Source: Anodontia alba
Lineage: Eukaryota > Mollusca > Bivalvia > Lucinida > Lucinidae
DNA: 64,000 bases
Assembly: GCA_964016985.1 (NCBI GenBank)
Contig: OZ024827.1
Coordinates: 113,571,953 to 113,635,952, forward strand
Direction of reading: 5' to 3'
A program made the position numbers and the translations under genes. Positions 1-10,760 of the stretch are shown here, piece after piece. The stretch's first letter is position 1. The number at the start of each line of letters is the position of its first letter. The notes beneath the pieces are model-generated. The model was not told the DNA's origin. It ran no database searches and worked only from the letters and a program-made list of their open reading frames with translations.

Positions 1-1200
1 GGGAAACTACTTTCTTTATATAGATGTATTTTACTACATTGTGGTATAACCCTCAACACGAGAAAGGGTTCTTAATGTCTTTGATGGTGTGCAAATAAAG
101 AAGACACTTCAATCAGTGCATCTAAGTATGTTTTCAAGTATGCTTGGATTGAATGCCACATCAAAGGTTCGTTCCGCACTCTTCTTACTAGATCTAAAAT
201 ATACTGACCATATCTTTATTCACCTTACTTATAAACTTTTATTCTCAACTGTTTCGTTTTTTGTTTTTTTTAAAGAATATTTCCGAACAGTTGAGCTTTT
301 AATAGAATTGTTACGTGCCGTAAAAAAATCAGGGCTTCCATTAACTTCCAGACTCAGGAAGTCCCAGACTTCCTACCCCTCAAATTTGGAAGTCCCACAG
401 GAAATCTAGGAAGTCCCACTTTTTTCCATGCTGCGGTTGTCTGCCCATTGTTTAGCAGAACATAGGTTCTTATTTCAGTGTCATACAGAATCATCATGAT
501 CTATACTTCTTTCAGATGTGTTTAAAAAAATCGTCATCGCTTATTAAAATTCGATCGCATCTTTTTGGAAAGCTCGTAATTGTATGTCGGACCTTGGAGA
601 AAGCATCAGCATTGGTACAATTTCGCCTGAGAATTTTCATTAGTTTCAAAGCCCAGAGAAAGAAAAAAGAAAATACAAAACACGAGAGAAAAGGCCCAAA
701 ACATGTTTTCTTTAAAATAAACTATGCTGAAATTACTTTGCAGACATGTATAGCGATATAATGAAATATTTGTTCGGCTTGAAGCTGATCAACATGAGCG
801 AACGAGCTGCGTCCTTCACAAAACTGCGGGAAAACGGCGCCGACTCGTGCAACAACAAAAAAATAGAAGACATCCTTTGCCGATGACTACGGAATTGACC
901 GAGGTGTTACGGTTGCTGTGATTGGTTACTTCCAGCATCTTTTCTAGACAACTACACAGGACCTCATACAACGAGTCAATCTTTTTACGATAGTAAAATT
1001 TGTCGAACTGTGGAGCAGTCTACATAAATTCCAATATCTGGTACCCGACTCAATGTGCCAGACTTCTTGTCTCAGAATGTGATACAGCGGGTAAATAACG
1101 GCTGACAACGGGGAACCACAGAATAACTCATCATTCCGGTGCCATTTTTAAAAGTTTCCGGATCACAACAAAAGAACAGATAGAAGAGAGGAAAGCCATC
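1..1200. other. Upstream flank of the plus-strand gene, possible promoter
   Basis: No gene is visible here. Positions 330-420 hold a short degenerate repeat built around GGAAGTCCCA. The last 400 bases are less AT-rich and contain several CpGs near 785-900. A reverse CCAAT-type motif (GATTGG) lies near 920. This would suit a TATA-less promoter for the gene starting at 1201, but no initiator or TATA box is convincing. Several 60-100 codon open frames here resemble no family I know. Confidence 0.3.
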
Positions 1201-1352
1201 ATGTCAGACGTAAAATATGTTTGGTTTGATTGGGAAGACATACAATCAACATCATAAGCCCTTCGATGAATACAGGATAGGAGAAGAAATAAAGGCCAAG
1301 CTGCCGAATTATGGAGCCCGCCTTTGGAATGGCGTGATTGTTGAAATTGGCG
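1201..1352 (+). CDS. Exon 1, N-terminal module of a possible BEN-domain-type protein
   Basis: The ATG at 1201 has A at -3 and opens MSDVKYVWFDWED. After a shift of one base near 1250 it continues as KPFDEYRIGEEIKAKLP...NGVIVEIG, and ends at a GT donor (GGCG|GTATTT) in phase 1. The pattern of a Trp/Asp-rich first strand, then a basic GEE-K-K segment, then V-V-x-IG recalls the short N-terminal module found before BEN domains in some mollusc and cnidarian proteins. This is from memory and unchecked. An alternative start at 1217 is in the frame of the second half but loses the W-D motif. The frame break may be an assembly indel or a real lesion. The next exon completes the split codon as Asp without a stop, which supports the exon. 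Confidence 0.5.
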
Positions 1353-2385
1353 GTATTTATTTATTGTTATTTCCTAGCAATCTCAATCGTCTTTTCTTTC
1401 AAGAAAATAAATAAATTTGGTATTATTCGCTATTGTTGGAAATATCATTAAACAAGGCTGTTGGCTCACTTTCAGCAGACGAATGAAAATGGCTTGTATC
1501 AAAGACGTATAAAATTACTTATTACGTATTATTTACGTCCTTGCTTGTATTCAGCCACAGAGCCGTTATATACATCGAGAGGGGAAATTATTGTGATTAT
1601 CAGTTACTTCATTTTTAGAGCAAAAAAGAGAGAAGAATAATTATTTCAAGGTTCACTTTACTTATGATGTTTTTTTTTTTTCTTTTAATCTACTCGGCAC
1701 ATAATATGGTATAAGGCTATGCATAAAAAGAATACGTTGGCATGAATGCTATGCCCCAGCCAAGGACTACACTTGTTCATATATATAAAAAAAAAAAAAG
1801 AAGTCCACCCTATAAACTCATAAGAAGAGCCTGTGCATCAAACCTATGAGTCACAAAATTAAGATTACACATATGGATTATTTGTACTTCACTTTGCTGC
1901 ACTTACTACAAATTAATATTGTTAGCATAATTTAATCCTACATATTTTAAAGAGTTATCAATTTTGCTACAATTTGTGAATTTATGCTATTTTTTCACCT
2001 TCTGATAGTAGACTTACAGCAATTTTCATGGGCAAGATTAATTTTGTATGAAAGATCTGTTACATATGATCAAGCAATAAAATTTTGTATGCATTGTCTA
2101 GATATGTGTATGAAGGACTTTTAAAGTAATGATAAAATATACTCTTAACTTAAGTTATTTTCAAAATATTTACAAATTTCAGAAATAACCTAAATATATT
2201 ATAAGCCTTCAGCCAAAGAAAATTTAACTCTTACATTTAGGAAAGGAGGTTACTTTGTAGTTGATTTTAACTTAACAAAGTTATAAATCTTCCCAAAATT
2301 TTAACCATTTTAAGTTATAAATGCTACCGACTGGTTAGAGTAATAAATTTAATTTTGTTAATACTATGGCATTGTGTATTAACAG
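1353..2385. other. Intron 1, no recognisable content
   Basis: AT-rich sequence with poly-T near 1667-1682, poly-A near 1787-1799 and a run of low-complexity AT between 1900 and 2340. No repeat family, ORF or RNA gene was recognised. Confidence 0.4.
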
Positions 2386-2454
2386 ACTCTAAGAAAGAGC
2401 TTATAGCTGAGATGGACCAAAGACAGAAATTGCAGGCGCTGGAATTAGCTCATG
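2386..2454 (+). CDS. Exon 2 of the plus-strand gene
   Basis: Bounded by acceptor TATTAACAG and a strong donor G|GTAAGC. It enters in phase 1 and leaves in phase 1 (69 bases: 2 + 22 codons + 1). Joined to exon 1 it reads IGDSKKELIAEMDQRQKLQ followed by ALELAH, a charged helix-like stretch with no stop. The phase match at both ends is the main evidence. The sequence is too short to assign a domain. Confidence 0.5.
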
Positions 2455-2785
2455 GTAAGCGAAATAAGAACATCTGTAATAGGGCTGGGACTGGTAGAAT
2501 TTTGTACCTGGGTACCTGTCTACCTGAGCAAGTAATAACCATTACCTGCCTTAAATTTATACATTTTTGACATCTTCTCTGCATTTATGCTTTCTCATAC
2601 ATGGATTAAACAAATACATGGCATACTTGGATAAAGGCTATTTGGGTGTAAAATACTGCATCGTTATGGCCGAGATATCAAGAAGCAAAGTTTGAAAACA
2701 TTTCGATAACTCGATGAAAAAGAACAACAGAAATTTATTTAATATCTATTTATGTTTAAACTTAATAGATATGTCTATAAACAGA

Positions 2786-3070
2786 TGGGGGTGGTTGGGT
2801 GAGGCAAAGGTGTTGTGTACCTTGCGTCACCAGGGTGTCCAACTGATATTGGCTTACAGTTGGGCAAAGCCTGCTGTCCTTGCAGCAGGTAAGGGTAGAG
2901 GGGACTGTTTTTATTTCTTCTGTTTCTTCACTGTCATTCATTTTCATTTCTCCGCTGTCCCATCTCTTTCATCACCTCTACTTTCTCTACTATCTCTCTT
3001 CTCCCTTTCTCTGGGAGACAACACAGGACCCACAAAGGTTGACGTGTTAAACCCCAACACAATCAATCAA
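2786..3070 (+). mobile_element. Complete SINE-like retroposon (family 2) with 13 bp target duplication
   Basis: A 285 bp unit flanked by the perfect direct repeat GTCTATAAACAGA (2773-2785 and 3071-3083). It starts TGGGGGTGG and ends in AACCCCAACACAATCAATCAA-like sequence, consistent with target-primed reverse transcription. No clear Pol III A and B boxes were seen in the 5' part, so the promoter ancestry is open. The same family occurs reversed at 18700-28526 (split by a large insertion) and as a 3' fragment at 54110-54199. An apparent 135-codon frame across the element is accidental. Confidence 0.75.
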
Positions 3071-3364
3071 GTCTATAAACAGACATTATTTTCTTTTGCT
3101 GTTCTCTGGGTAACAGTTTAATAAGTTTCCTTTGTAATTGCTCTCCCAACCCGGCATTGGGTTCCCAGTTACTCATCCCAGCCCTAATCTGTAATTAGCA
3201 TACATCGTGTTTTGTACAAGTACCTGTCATTTAATGTACACTTATGTATAACGATTTTAGGTGGGACGTACATGACCCCAAAAACAAAACAAAAAAAAAA
3301 ACCCACAAGAACTCCAAAGAATACTGGCTGTATCTCGTCAGAAACCTGGCAGTGTCCCAAGCTA

Positions 3365-3725
3365 AACCGAAAAACTTGACAAAATGTAATGCCAATACCG
3401 AAAAAGCAACATCTGTTTTTCAAACTTAGTCACAAGCTCAATAAAATGCTGACATTGAGTCAAGGCTCTGAAGCTGTATTTTACATAAGCCAAGAATTTG
3501 GGCGACTGTATACTCAGCTTCTGTGTAGATGGATGGACAGATTACAAAATAATGAACTATAATATATAAAGGATGATCATAACTCTGACAATAGCTAACA
3601 AGAGTTCCCCAGTTCAGAGGTTAGTGTATCGTTTGTTAGTATGTTTTCTCAAAACAGCTAGACCAGAATAGTCTATGATGTTGCTTTTTCGGTATTGGCA
3701 TTACATTTTGTCAAGTTTTCCGGTT
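3365..3725. repeat. Inverted repeat pair, 49 bp arms, 263 bp apart (foldback element)
   Basis: Bases 3365-3413 and 3677-3725 are reverse complements over 49 positions with about one mismatch. The shared core is ACTTGACAAAATGTAATGCC. The spacer has no ORF of interest. This is the layout of a foldback or MITE-type element, although no target duplication is visible. Confidence 0.6.
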
Positions 3726-4192
3726 TATATACATGTCAAATGACCGTTTAGAGCCTTTTAACTACCATAATATCGCATTTAAAAGGTGCACAGACGTTGT
3801 CAGTTCGGGAAGATTTGACCGTTTGTGATATTTTAGACATCATTGATTCGTGAAAATTGGTTGGTTGGGGAAAAATGGGGTTCATGGCACAAACCTGTTG
3901 GACCGATTTATTAACGTTTTGGGGTGTTTGAAATCGGTCCAGAATTCTTAATTTCGGTCCAGACCGGCTATTTTTCCGTATTTCCCGAGCCCTGATGGAG
4001 GCCGAGTAAACTTCCATCAACTTTTCTGGTTTTGCTAGAAAAGTAATACCTATGCATTGCAGTCTGCTGTTCAAAGGCGAGACAAAAAACTCTAACATGG
4101 GTATACACCAATACCTGCCTATTAATAAAATATGAACACCTTCCTTTCATTAATATTTAATTCAGTGTCTGTTGCAATTTATTTATTTGCAG
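3726..4192. other. Intron 2 remainder, no recognisable content
   Basis: Contains a short internal repetition of TCGGTCCAGA at 3930-3965 and otherwise nothing identifiable. Two overlapping minus-strand frames of 60-116 codons look accidental. Confidence 0.35.
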
Positions 4193-4231
4193 GCAGCAAG
4201 AAAGAGGGTAACTGTCAGAAAGCATCAAGTG
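4193..4231 (+). CDS. Exon 3 of the plus-strand gene (micro-exon)
   Basis: A 39-base exon after the pyrimidine-rich acceptor TTATTTATTTGCAG, ending G|GTAAGA. It enters and leaves in phase 1 and adds GSKKEGNCQKASS without a stop. It would be invisible alone. The acceptor, donor and matching phases on both sides support it. The tandem GCAG at the acceptor would allow NAGNAG-like alternative use. Confidence 0.4.
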
Positions 4232-4439
4232 GTAAGAAAAGTCTAAATATTATTTAATAATGTAATAATTAAGTTAATGTTTACATTTTCAGTGCAGCAT
4301 TGTAGACATGTTAGATTTTAGGGTTTATTGGCCTTTCAGTTCAAGAGATGATGTTCAATATTGATTTTCAAGATGGTGGCCATCTTGGATTTCAAATCAG
4401 AACCAGAATTCCACGGAAGGCGGGGTCACACCTGCTGGG

Positions 4440-5286
4440 GCAAAATTAAATAAATTTATATCATTCTTAGCAGTGCTTAGTTGGAAAAGTGACAAAAATT
4501 AAAGACAAGAATTATATAAATACAGTGATTTTTTTACCTGCACATCCCGAGTCCCATACTCACATTTTTGCTTTGGGACTCACATTTTAAATCTCAGCGA
4601 GTCCCAGGACTCACAAAGTTATAGTGGAAAATTCTGTAATGGACGCAATGATTTTCTAGTAGGACTCACTTTCTATAGCCCAAGCGAGTCCTGGGACACA
4701 TAGGTATAAAATTGTAAATAAATCACTGTAAATATAGGAATTTCATTGAAAGCATATGAATTTTCTCATATGATGCATGAGATATTGGGCTCAAAAAGTA
4801 CCCAAAGTCTGTACACTTTCATACAATCTGAGTTTCAGAAAATGACAAAGTTAAAGTGGAAAAAGTGACAAAAATAAATTTAAAAATCAAATCGGATCCA
4901 AACCACATGCACTTCTGTAGACACAGAAGAAAACATGTGCAAAGTTTCAAAAAGACCGGTTTAAAATTGTATGAAAAGTTGCAATCACAAGGTACCCACT
5001 GTCAATACTGTACATCTGAGGTCAGAAAATGACAAAGCTCAAAAAGCACAAAAAAAAGTGACACAATGATTATATGAAAAGCACATGCACATCTTCAGAC
5101 TATGGAGAAAACATGTGCAAAGTTGCAAAAAGGTTTAATATAAAAATGTATGAGGAGTTGTGCTCATGAGGTAGCCACTGTCTGTATATTGAGGGTGAAA
5201 AATGACTGAGTTCACAATGTGGAAAAAAGTATAAAAAAGAAAAATAATATAACAATTACATCCAAACCACATGCACATCCTCATAC
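4440..5286 (+). repeat. Degenerate ~180 bp tandem array plus GGGACTCAC-type short repeats
   Basis: Units recur with landmarks ACATGCAC at 4906, 5084 and 5269 and AAAACATGTGCAAAGTT at about 4930 and 5110, a period of about 180 bp. The 4545-4720 part carries repeated AGTCC(C/T)GGGACTCAC blocks. No coding potential. Confidence 0.6.
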
Positions 5287-5475
5287 CTGGCCTTGGTGGC
5301 TCAGTTGGATGCGCCATCTGACTGGAGACCAGGAGGTCGTGGGTTCAACCCCCGCCGAGGTTGGCAATATTCTTTCGTGGAGATTGATCATGAAATATTT
5401 TCTACGGTCATTCTCTCCCTTCCGCTGATTGAAGATGGGCAGTTGTCAGTTTCTGGCGAAAGAATGTGCGAAAAA
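5287..5475 (+). mobile_element. tRNA-derived SINE (family 1), 3' truncated
   Basis: Carries a perfect Pol III A box (TGGCTCAGTTGG) and a B box (GGTTCAACCCC) at tRNA-like spacing. The conserved body follows (TTCTTTCGTGGAGA, TTCTCTCCCTTCCGCTGATT). It stops at GAATGTGCG, before the tail seen in the full copy at 9443-9749. It resembles the V-SINE-type tRNA SINEs described from molluscs, though I cannot confirm the subfamily. Confidence 0.75.
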
Positions 5476-5717
5476 TAGATTTTAAAGAAGAGATGGCTAC
5501 CATGGCAGCCATCTTATATTTCTGATCGGAACAATTTTGGCTTTTTTTTTTTGGGGGGGGGGGGGGGTCTACAAGCCACCTCAAAGCTTCTTACCCAGGT
5601 TTGAGTCAGTTGGCCTTTCGGTTTAGGAGAAGAAATGAAAAATAGATTTTCAAAATGGCCACCATGGCGGCCAGCTGGGATTTCCAATGGGAATCCTTTT
5701 ACCCATTTTTTTTTTTT
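5476..5717. repeat. Dispersed repeat around GATGGC(T/C)GCCAT, with a poly-G run
   Basis: Two units built on ATGGC-ACCATGG-GCCATCTT, with TTTCAAAATGGCCACCATGG-like sequence at 5648-5667. Relatives lie near 4355-4410, 35405-35545 and 43630-43805 (the last reversed). A 17-base G run sits near 5552. Confidence 0.5.
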
Positions 5718-6193
5718 TAGCTCACCTGAGCAAAAGCTCAAGTTGAGCTGTTGTGATCACCCTCTGTCCTTCATCGTACGTCGTCAACAATTAGTTTGTT
5801 AACACTTTAGAGGTCACAGTTTTGACTCAATCTTGAAGAAACTTGCCCAGAATATCTGCCACTATGAAATCTAGGTCATACTGGGTCATTTGGGGTCAAA
5901 AACTAGGTCGCCAGGTCAGATCAGAGGAAAATCTTGTTAACACTCTAGAGGTCACATTTTTGAAGCAATTATCATGAATATTGCTCAAAATGTTTGCTTT
6001 GATGATTTCTAGGTCAAGTTTGAAATTGGGTCACATGGGGTCAAAAACTAGGTCACCAGACCAAATCAAAGGTAAACCTTAACACTTTTTTTTATCTACA
6101 AGCTACCCCCACAACACAAACAAACAAACAATTAACTCAAACTTGTCTGGTCATCAGGTGAGCGATACAGGGCCGTCTTTGCCCTCTTGTACA
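5718..6193 (+). repeat. ~140 bp tandem repeat unit with complementary AGCTCACCTGAGC / GGTGAGC ends
   Basis: Two to three degenerate copies of a unit containing GGTCAAAAACTAGGTCACCA and GTTAACACTCTAGAGGTCAC. It is bounded by AGCTCACCTGAGC on the left and CAGGTGAGCGATACAGGGCC...GCCCTCTTGT on the right. The same family forms the 8646-10137 array. It lies just upstream of exon 4. Confidence 0.6.
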
Positions 6194-6222
6194 GTTTTTT
6201 TCATGCTTAGAATATTTTTCAG

Positions 6223-6288
6223 ACTCCGCATATACTACAACAGATGGTGGAGAGGATAACAGAGATATTGCAGAACAACAAATTCAAG
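6223..6288 (+). CDS. Exon 4 of the plus-strand gene
   Basis: Preceded by the acceptor ATATTTTTCAG and followed by donor G|GTTTGA, which is weaker than average. It is 66 bases long, phase 1 in and phase 1 out. It encodes DSAYTTTDGGEDNRDIAEQQ plus two residues, an acidic and polar linker. Phase agreement with exons 3 and 5 is the main evidence. Confidence 0.42.
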
Positions 6289-6343
6289 GTTTGAAGCTTT
6301 TTTGTGTTAAAAAAAAAAAAATAAATAAATAAAAAATAAATTT

Positions 6344-6726
6344 CAGGGTTTATGCTAAGGCACAAACCCCAACTGGACCACAGGACCAGTTAGTGCATGG
6401 TTTAATTGGTCCTCAGTGTTCTGCTGGTTTTGATATTAATATTTTTGAAATAAGCATTAAAAACAGGGTTCTCACTAGGATTTTGAAAATTGGAGTAAAA
6501 TGCGGTCCTCCTGAAAAAGTTGGAGTTTTACCATACTTATCTATCGAGACTTTCCAAAAAGTTGGGAGTCAGAAATGAAAAGTTGGAGTAACTTACTCCA
6601 AATCTGGAGTTAATGAGATCTCTGAAAAATAGTAAGTCTGGAGGACCAGCTGCTACTGAAATCAGTTGGTTCTGCCCAAAAAATCACTGGTCCTGGACCA
6701 GTGACAGGAAGTTATTCAAACCCCTG
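6344..6726. mobile_element. Probable hAT-type MITE
   Basis: Starts CAGGGTTTATG and ends with the complement of CAGGGGTTTGA, a CAGGG-type terminus usual for hAT elements. The flanks share AATTT, but an 8 bp duplication cannot be fixed because the site is AT-only. The interior contains repeated ACTGGTCC(A/T)GGACCAGT-like palindromes and a block of TTGGAGTAA repeats. No transposase is present. Confidence 0.45.
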
Positions 6727-6949
6727 AATTTCATGTTTCTATAGAGCAGTTATGGTACGAGGTTAAATGCTGGGCTGCCAGTCTAAGGTGGCTGACATTA
6801 AGGCTGGCTAATCAGAGCTGAAAAGTTAATCAATTATCGGTCCTGCCAGTGCGATTAATTATACTGAAGATTTGGTCATAATTTTACCTGTTTGTCTGAG
6901 CATGACTTTCCATATGTTGTACTTCACTGTATGTATTTGATCTGACAGG

Positions 6950-7018
6950 CCTGAGCAAACAGACCCAGATGAGACGCCGCAAATGCGGTGTCTCATCAGG
7001 GTCTACACTGTTTGCCAC
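6950..7018. repeat. Perfectly foldable palindromic module (GCAAACAG...CTGTTTGC)
   Basis: Arms GCAAACAGACCCAGATGAGA and TCTCATCAGGGTCTACACTG meet in a short loop. The same palindrome recurs at 21545-21870 (arms separated), 22310-22360 (half), 32170-32240 and 35848-35890 (half). It is a short dispersed hairpin family. Confidence 0.6.
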
Positions 7019-7319
7019 TCATCCAGCTATTTTAGACACGATATTGGGTAGCAAGTTGTACTTATTCAAATTTTAGATTAAGATAGTTTTTCTTCTCTGC
7101 AATGTGAAGACACCATTTTGGAAACATCAAAATTGGTTTACCGCAAGTTTGCCTGTGATTTCTAAATCCGAGAACCGGATATACTTTGCCGTGAATTTTG
7201 GCGGAAATTGCCGATTGGTGGCTAAGATAAAAACCCGGTACGCACCTGAAAATGTCCGTTTTGCATATCAGCAATTTTGTTTGCGTTTGATTATGCTGTA
7301 TGTTGATTTAATTGAGTTT

Positions 7320-8345
7320 TTTATACGCCCGTTTGAAAAACGGGACATATTATGTTTCGGGGTATGGCGTCCGTCCGTAAACTTTTTCGTTTCCGGCTAA
7401 CTCCTCCTACAGTTAACATCTGATCAAGCTGAAACTTGGTATATAGTTAGACAATGATGTGGTGCTGCGCATTTTGTTTCGGGGTTACAGTCCACCAAAT
7501 GTTTGCAGAGTTATGCCCCTTAGAAAATTTCTGTAAACTTTTAATTTCCCGTTTATTCCTCCTACATTTTACATCCGATCAAGTTGAAACTTCATGTATA
7601 GTTAGACCATGATGTGGAGCAGCGCGTATAGTTTCAAGGTTACAGTCCACCAAATATTAGCTGAGTTATGCCCCTTTGAAAATTTCGGTAGACTTTTCGT
7701 TTCCGGCTAACTCCTCCTACAGTTAACATCCGATCAAGCTGAAACTTGATTTGTAGTTAGACCATGATGTGGAGCAGCGCATATTATTTCAAGGTTACAG
7801 TCCACCAAATATTAGCAGAGTTATACCCCTTTGAAAATTTCTATTAATTTTTCGTTTCTGGCTAAATCTTCCTACAGTTTACATCCAATCAAGCTGAAAC
7901 TTCATGTACAGTTTGACCATGATGTGGAGCAGCACATATTATTTCGAGGTTACATTCCAACAAATATTAGCAGAGTTATGCACCTTTGAAAATTTCAGTA
8001 AACTTTTTGTTTCCGGCTAAATCCTCCTACAGTTTACATCCTATCAAGCTGAAACTTGTTTTGTTTTTAGACCATGATGCGGAGCAGTGCGTATTATTTC
8101 AAGGTTACATTCCACCAAATATTAGCAGAATTAAACCCCTTTGAAAATTTCTCTTTTTTGTTTCCAGCTAAATCCTCCTAGTTTACATCCGATCAAGCTG
8201 AAACTTCATAAAACTTCATAAATAGTTACACGATGATGTGGAGCAGCACATATTATTTCAAGGTTACAGTGCACCAAATATTTGCAGATTTATACCCCTT
8301 TGAAGTTTTTGTAAACTTTTTGCAGCATATTGTTTAGAGGTAATA
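7320..8345 (+). repeat. ~155 bp tandem array, about six copies
   Basis: Opens with CGCCCGTTTGAAAAACGGGA, itself palindromic. It then repeats a unit with CTCCTACAGTTTACATCCGA, CTGAAACTT, ACCATGATGTGGAGCAGCGC and GTCCACCAAATATTAGCAGA. Landmark spacing is about 155 bp. No coding potential. A second array of the same unit lies at 10138-10760. Confidence 0.7.
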
Positions 8346-8645
8346 GTGTGCCAAAGGCTCATATGAGCTTATAATATAGCCATGCTTCTGTGGTGTGTCC
8401 TTCGTCAGAAAGCACTTCTCCTAGGAAGCAGCAAACTTCTCCCTATTTTCCCAGGAGGGAGAAGTCTCTTGGGCCCTTAGGTTACAGTTCACCAAATATC
8501 AGCAGAGATTATGCCCCATTGAATTTACACTTACAGTCTATATCCGGAGCACTGAATTATACAGGAGCCAGTTTATGTGCTGCACCTTATTACTTGCCAC
8601 AGGCGTATAATGCCCCGCTTGGCGGAGCTCTTGTTAATATTTTGA
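8346..8645 (+). repeat. Distal segment duplicated at 11130-11465
   Basis: Contains AGCTTATAATATAGCCATGC, CTTCTCCCTATTTTCCCA and GCACTGAATTATACAG, which all recur in the same order at 11130-11465. The pair shows that array plus tail was duplicated as one block. The 105-codon open frame here is fortuitous. Confidence 0.55.
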
Positions 8646-10137
8646 ATTGGGTAAGTAAGCAGATACGCTGCTTAACTAAGCCATTGTGCTCAAAATGTTT
8701 GTCTTGATGAATTCTAGCTCAAATTTGAATCTGGGTCACTTGGGGTCAAAAACTAGGTCACCAGGCCAAATCACAAGAAGACCTTGTTAACACTCTAGCG
8801 GTCACATTCTTGAAGCAATCATCATGAATCTTTCTCAAAATGTTGGTCTTGATAGTTTCTAGGTCGGGTTTGAAACTAGGTCACTTGGGGTCAAAAACCT
8901 GGCCAAATCAGCAGAAGACCTTGTTAACACTAGCAGTCACATTTTTGAAGCAGTCATCATGAATCTTGCTCAAAATGATTTTCGTTATAAGTTCTAGGTC
9001 AGGTTCAGAACTGAGTCACTTGGGGTCACCAGGCCAAATCAAAGGAAAACCTTGTTAACACTCTAGCGCTCACATTTTTGGAGTAATTATGAATCTTGCT
9101 CAAAATGTTTGTCTTGATGGGTTCTAGGTTAAGTTCAAAACTTGGTCACTTGGGGTCAAAAACTAGGTCACCTGGCCAAATCAGGAGAAAACCTCATTAA
9201 CACTCTAGTAGTCACATTTTAAAGCAATGATCATGAATCTTACTCAAAATATTTGTCTTGATGATTTCAAGGTCAAGTTTAAAACTGGGTCACTTTATCA
9301 GAAACTAGGTGAGCAGGTCAAATCAAAGAAACTTTGTTGACACTCTAGAGGTCACATTTTTGATGTAATCATCATGAATCTTGCTCACAATGTTTGTCTT
9401 GATGACTTCTAGGTGAAGTTTGGTACTGGATCACTTTTGACGTCCGGTTCGGTGGATCATTTGGATTCGCCGTCCGACTGGAGACCAGGAGGTCGTGGGT
9501 TCAATCCCCCGTCAAGGTCGGCAACATTCTTTCATGGAGATTGATGGTGAAATATTTTCTACGGTCATTCTCTCCCTTCCGCTGATTCAAGAAGGGCAGT
9601 TGTCAGTTTCTGGCAAAAGAATGTCCACAACACTGGTTATCCGCTTGGAGGACTAAGCCTGCCCAGTAAACGTGTGGTTAGGTAAACTGACCGAGCTCAA
9701 CATGACGGCATTGGGTTGACTGGGCCATAAAACCTTAACAAAAACAAAACACTTATGACGTGTATTTTACAGTACAGTGACTTTCTTAAGTTTTTCCGTT
9801 TAGGTTGGTTTCTCTGTAATTATTGGTCCTACAGATGATATTTGGCACATGTGAAGTGTTAGTGTTTAGATCAGAGTCTCGGTAACTATTGCTTCTACAG
9901 CTAGTGATACTTAGTACATGCATACATCTTAGCATGGCCTCTTGAGTGCAGTCATCCATATTTGACTTTGACCTCTATTTCACAGACCATTAGACATCGT
10001 ACATTGTCTTACTTGTTATAATCATAATGAATTTTAATCAGAATGTTTGCCTTGATTAGTTCTAGGCAGTTCTAGGTCAGGTTCTTTGAAGTGCTATGAT
10101 ACTCAGGTGAGCATTATAGGGCCATCATGGCCCTCTT
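8646..10137 (+). repeat. ~140 bp tandem array, interrupted by a SINE at 9443-9749
   Basis: Five to six copies of the unit with TTGGGGTCAAAAACTAGGTC and CTTGTTAACACTCTAG occupy 8700-9431. The array resumes after the SINE, and the block closes at 10080-10137 with CAGGTGAGCATTATAGGGCC. Same family as 5718-6193. Confidence 0.65.
9443..9749 (+). mobile_element. Full-length tRNA-derived SINE (family 1)
   Basis: A 307 bp copy between CACTTTTGACG (9432-9442) and CACTTATGACG (9750-9760), an 11 bp target duplication with one mismatch. The order is a tRNA-like head with B box GGTTCAATCCC, a body with TTCTCTCCCTTCCGCTGATT, and a 3' part with GCCCAGTAAACGTGTGGTTA and GGGTTGACTGGGCC. The A-rich tail begins AAACCTTAACAAAAAC. 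This copy defines the family in the window. Confidence 0.8.
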
Positions 10138-10760
10138 GTTTCCAACTAACTTCTCCTACAGTTTACATCTGATCAAGCTGAAACTTGGTGTATAGTTAGA
10201 CCATGGTATGGAGCAGCACATTCGTGGTTACAGTCCACCAAATATTATAAGAGTTATGTCCCTTTGAAAATTTCTGTAAACTTTTTGTTTCCCGGTAACT
10301 CCTCCTACACTTATCATCCGATCAAGCTGAAACTTCATTTAAAGTGAGACCATGATGTGGAGCTGGGCATAGTGTTTCGAGGTTACAGTCCACCAAATAT
10401 TAGCTGAGTTATGCCCCTTTGAAAACTTCTGTAAACTTTTTGTTTCCAGCTTAATCCTCCTACAGTTTACATCTGATCAAGCTGAAACTTTATTTATAGT
10501 TAGACCATGATGTGCATATTGTTTCGAGGTTACAGTCCACCAGATATTAGCAGAGTTATACCCCTTTGAAAATTCTGTACATTTTCTGTTTCCTGCTAAT
10601 TCCTCCTACAGTTTACATCAGATCAAGCTGAAACTTCATAAATAGTTACATGATGATATGGAGCAGCGCAAATTATTTTGAGGTACAGTACACCAAATAT
10701 TGGCAGAGCTGTGCCCCTTTGAAAATTTCAGTAAACATTTAGCTGTATATAATTGTTTAG
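10138..10760 (+). repeat. Second ~155 bp array, four copies
   Basis: Same unit and orientation as 7320-8345, including CTCCTACAGTTTACATC and CAAGCTGAAACTT. With the downstream block it forms a duplicate of 7320-8645. Confidence 0.65.

Noticed and set aside
2714..3121. 135-codon plus-strand ORF
   Set aside because: It spans the SINE-like copy and both target duplications, so it cannot be a host gene.
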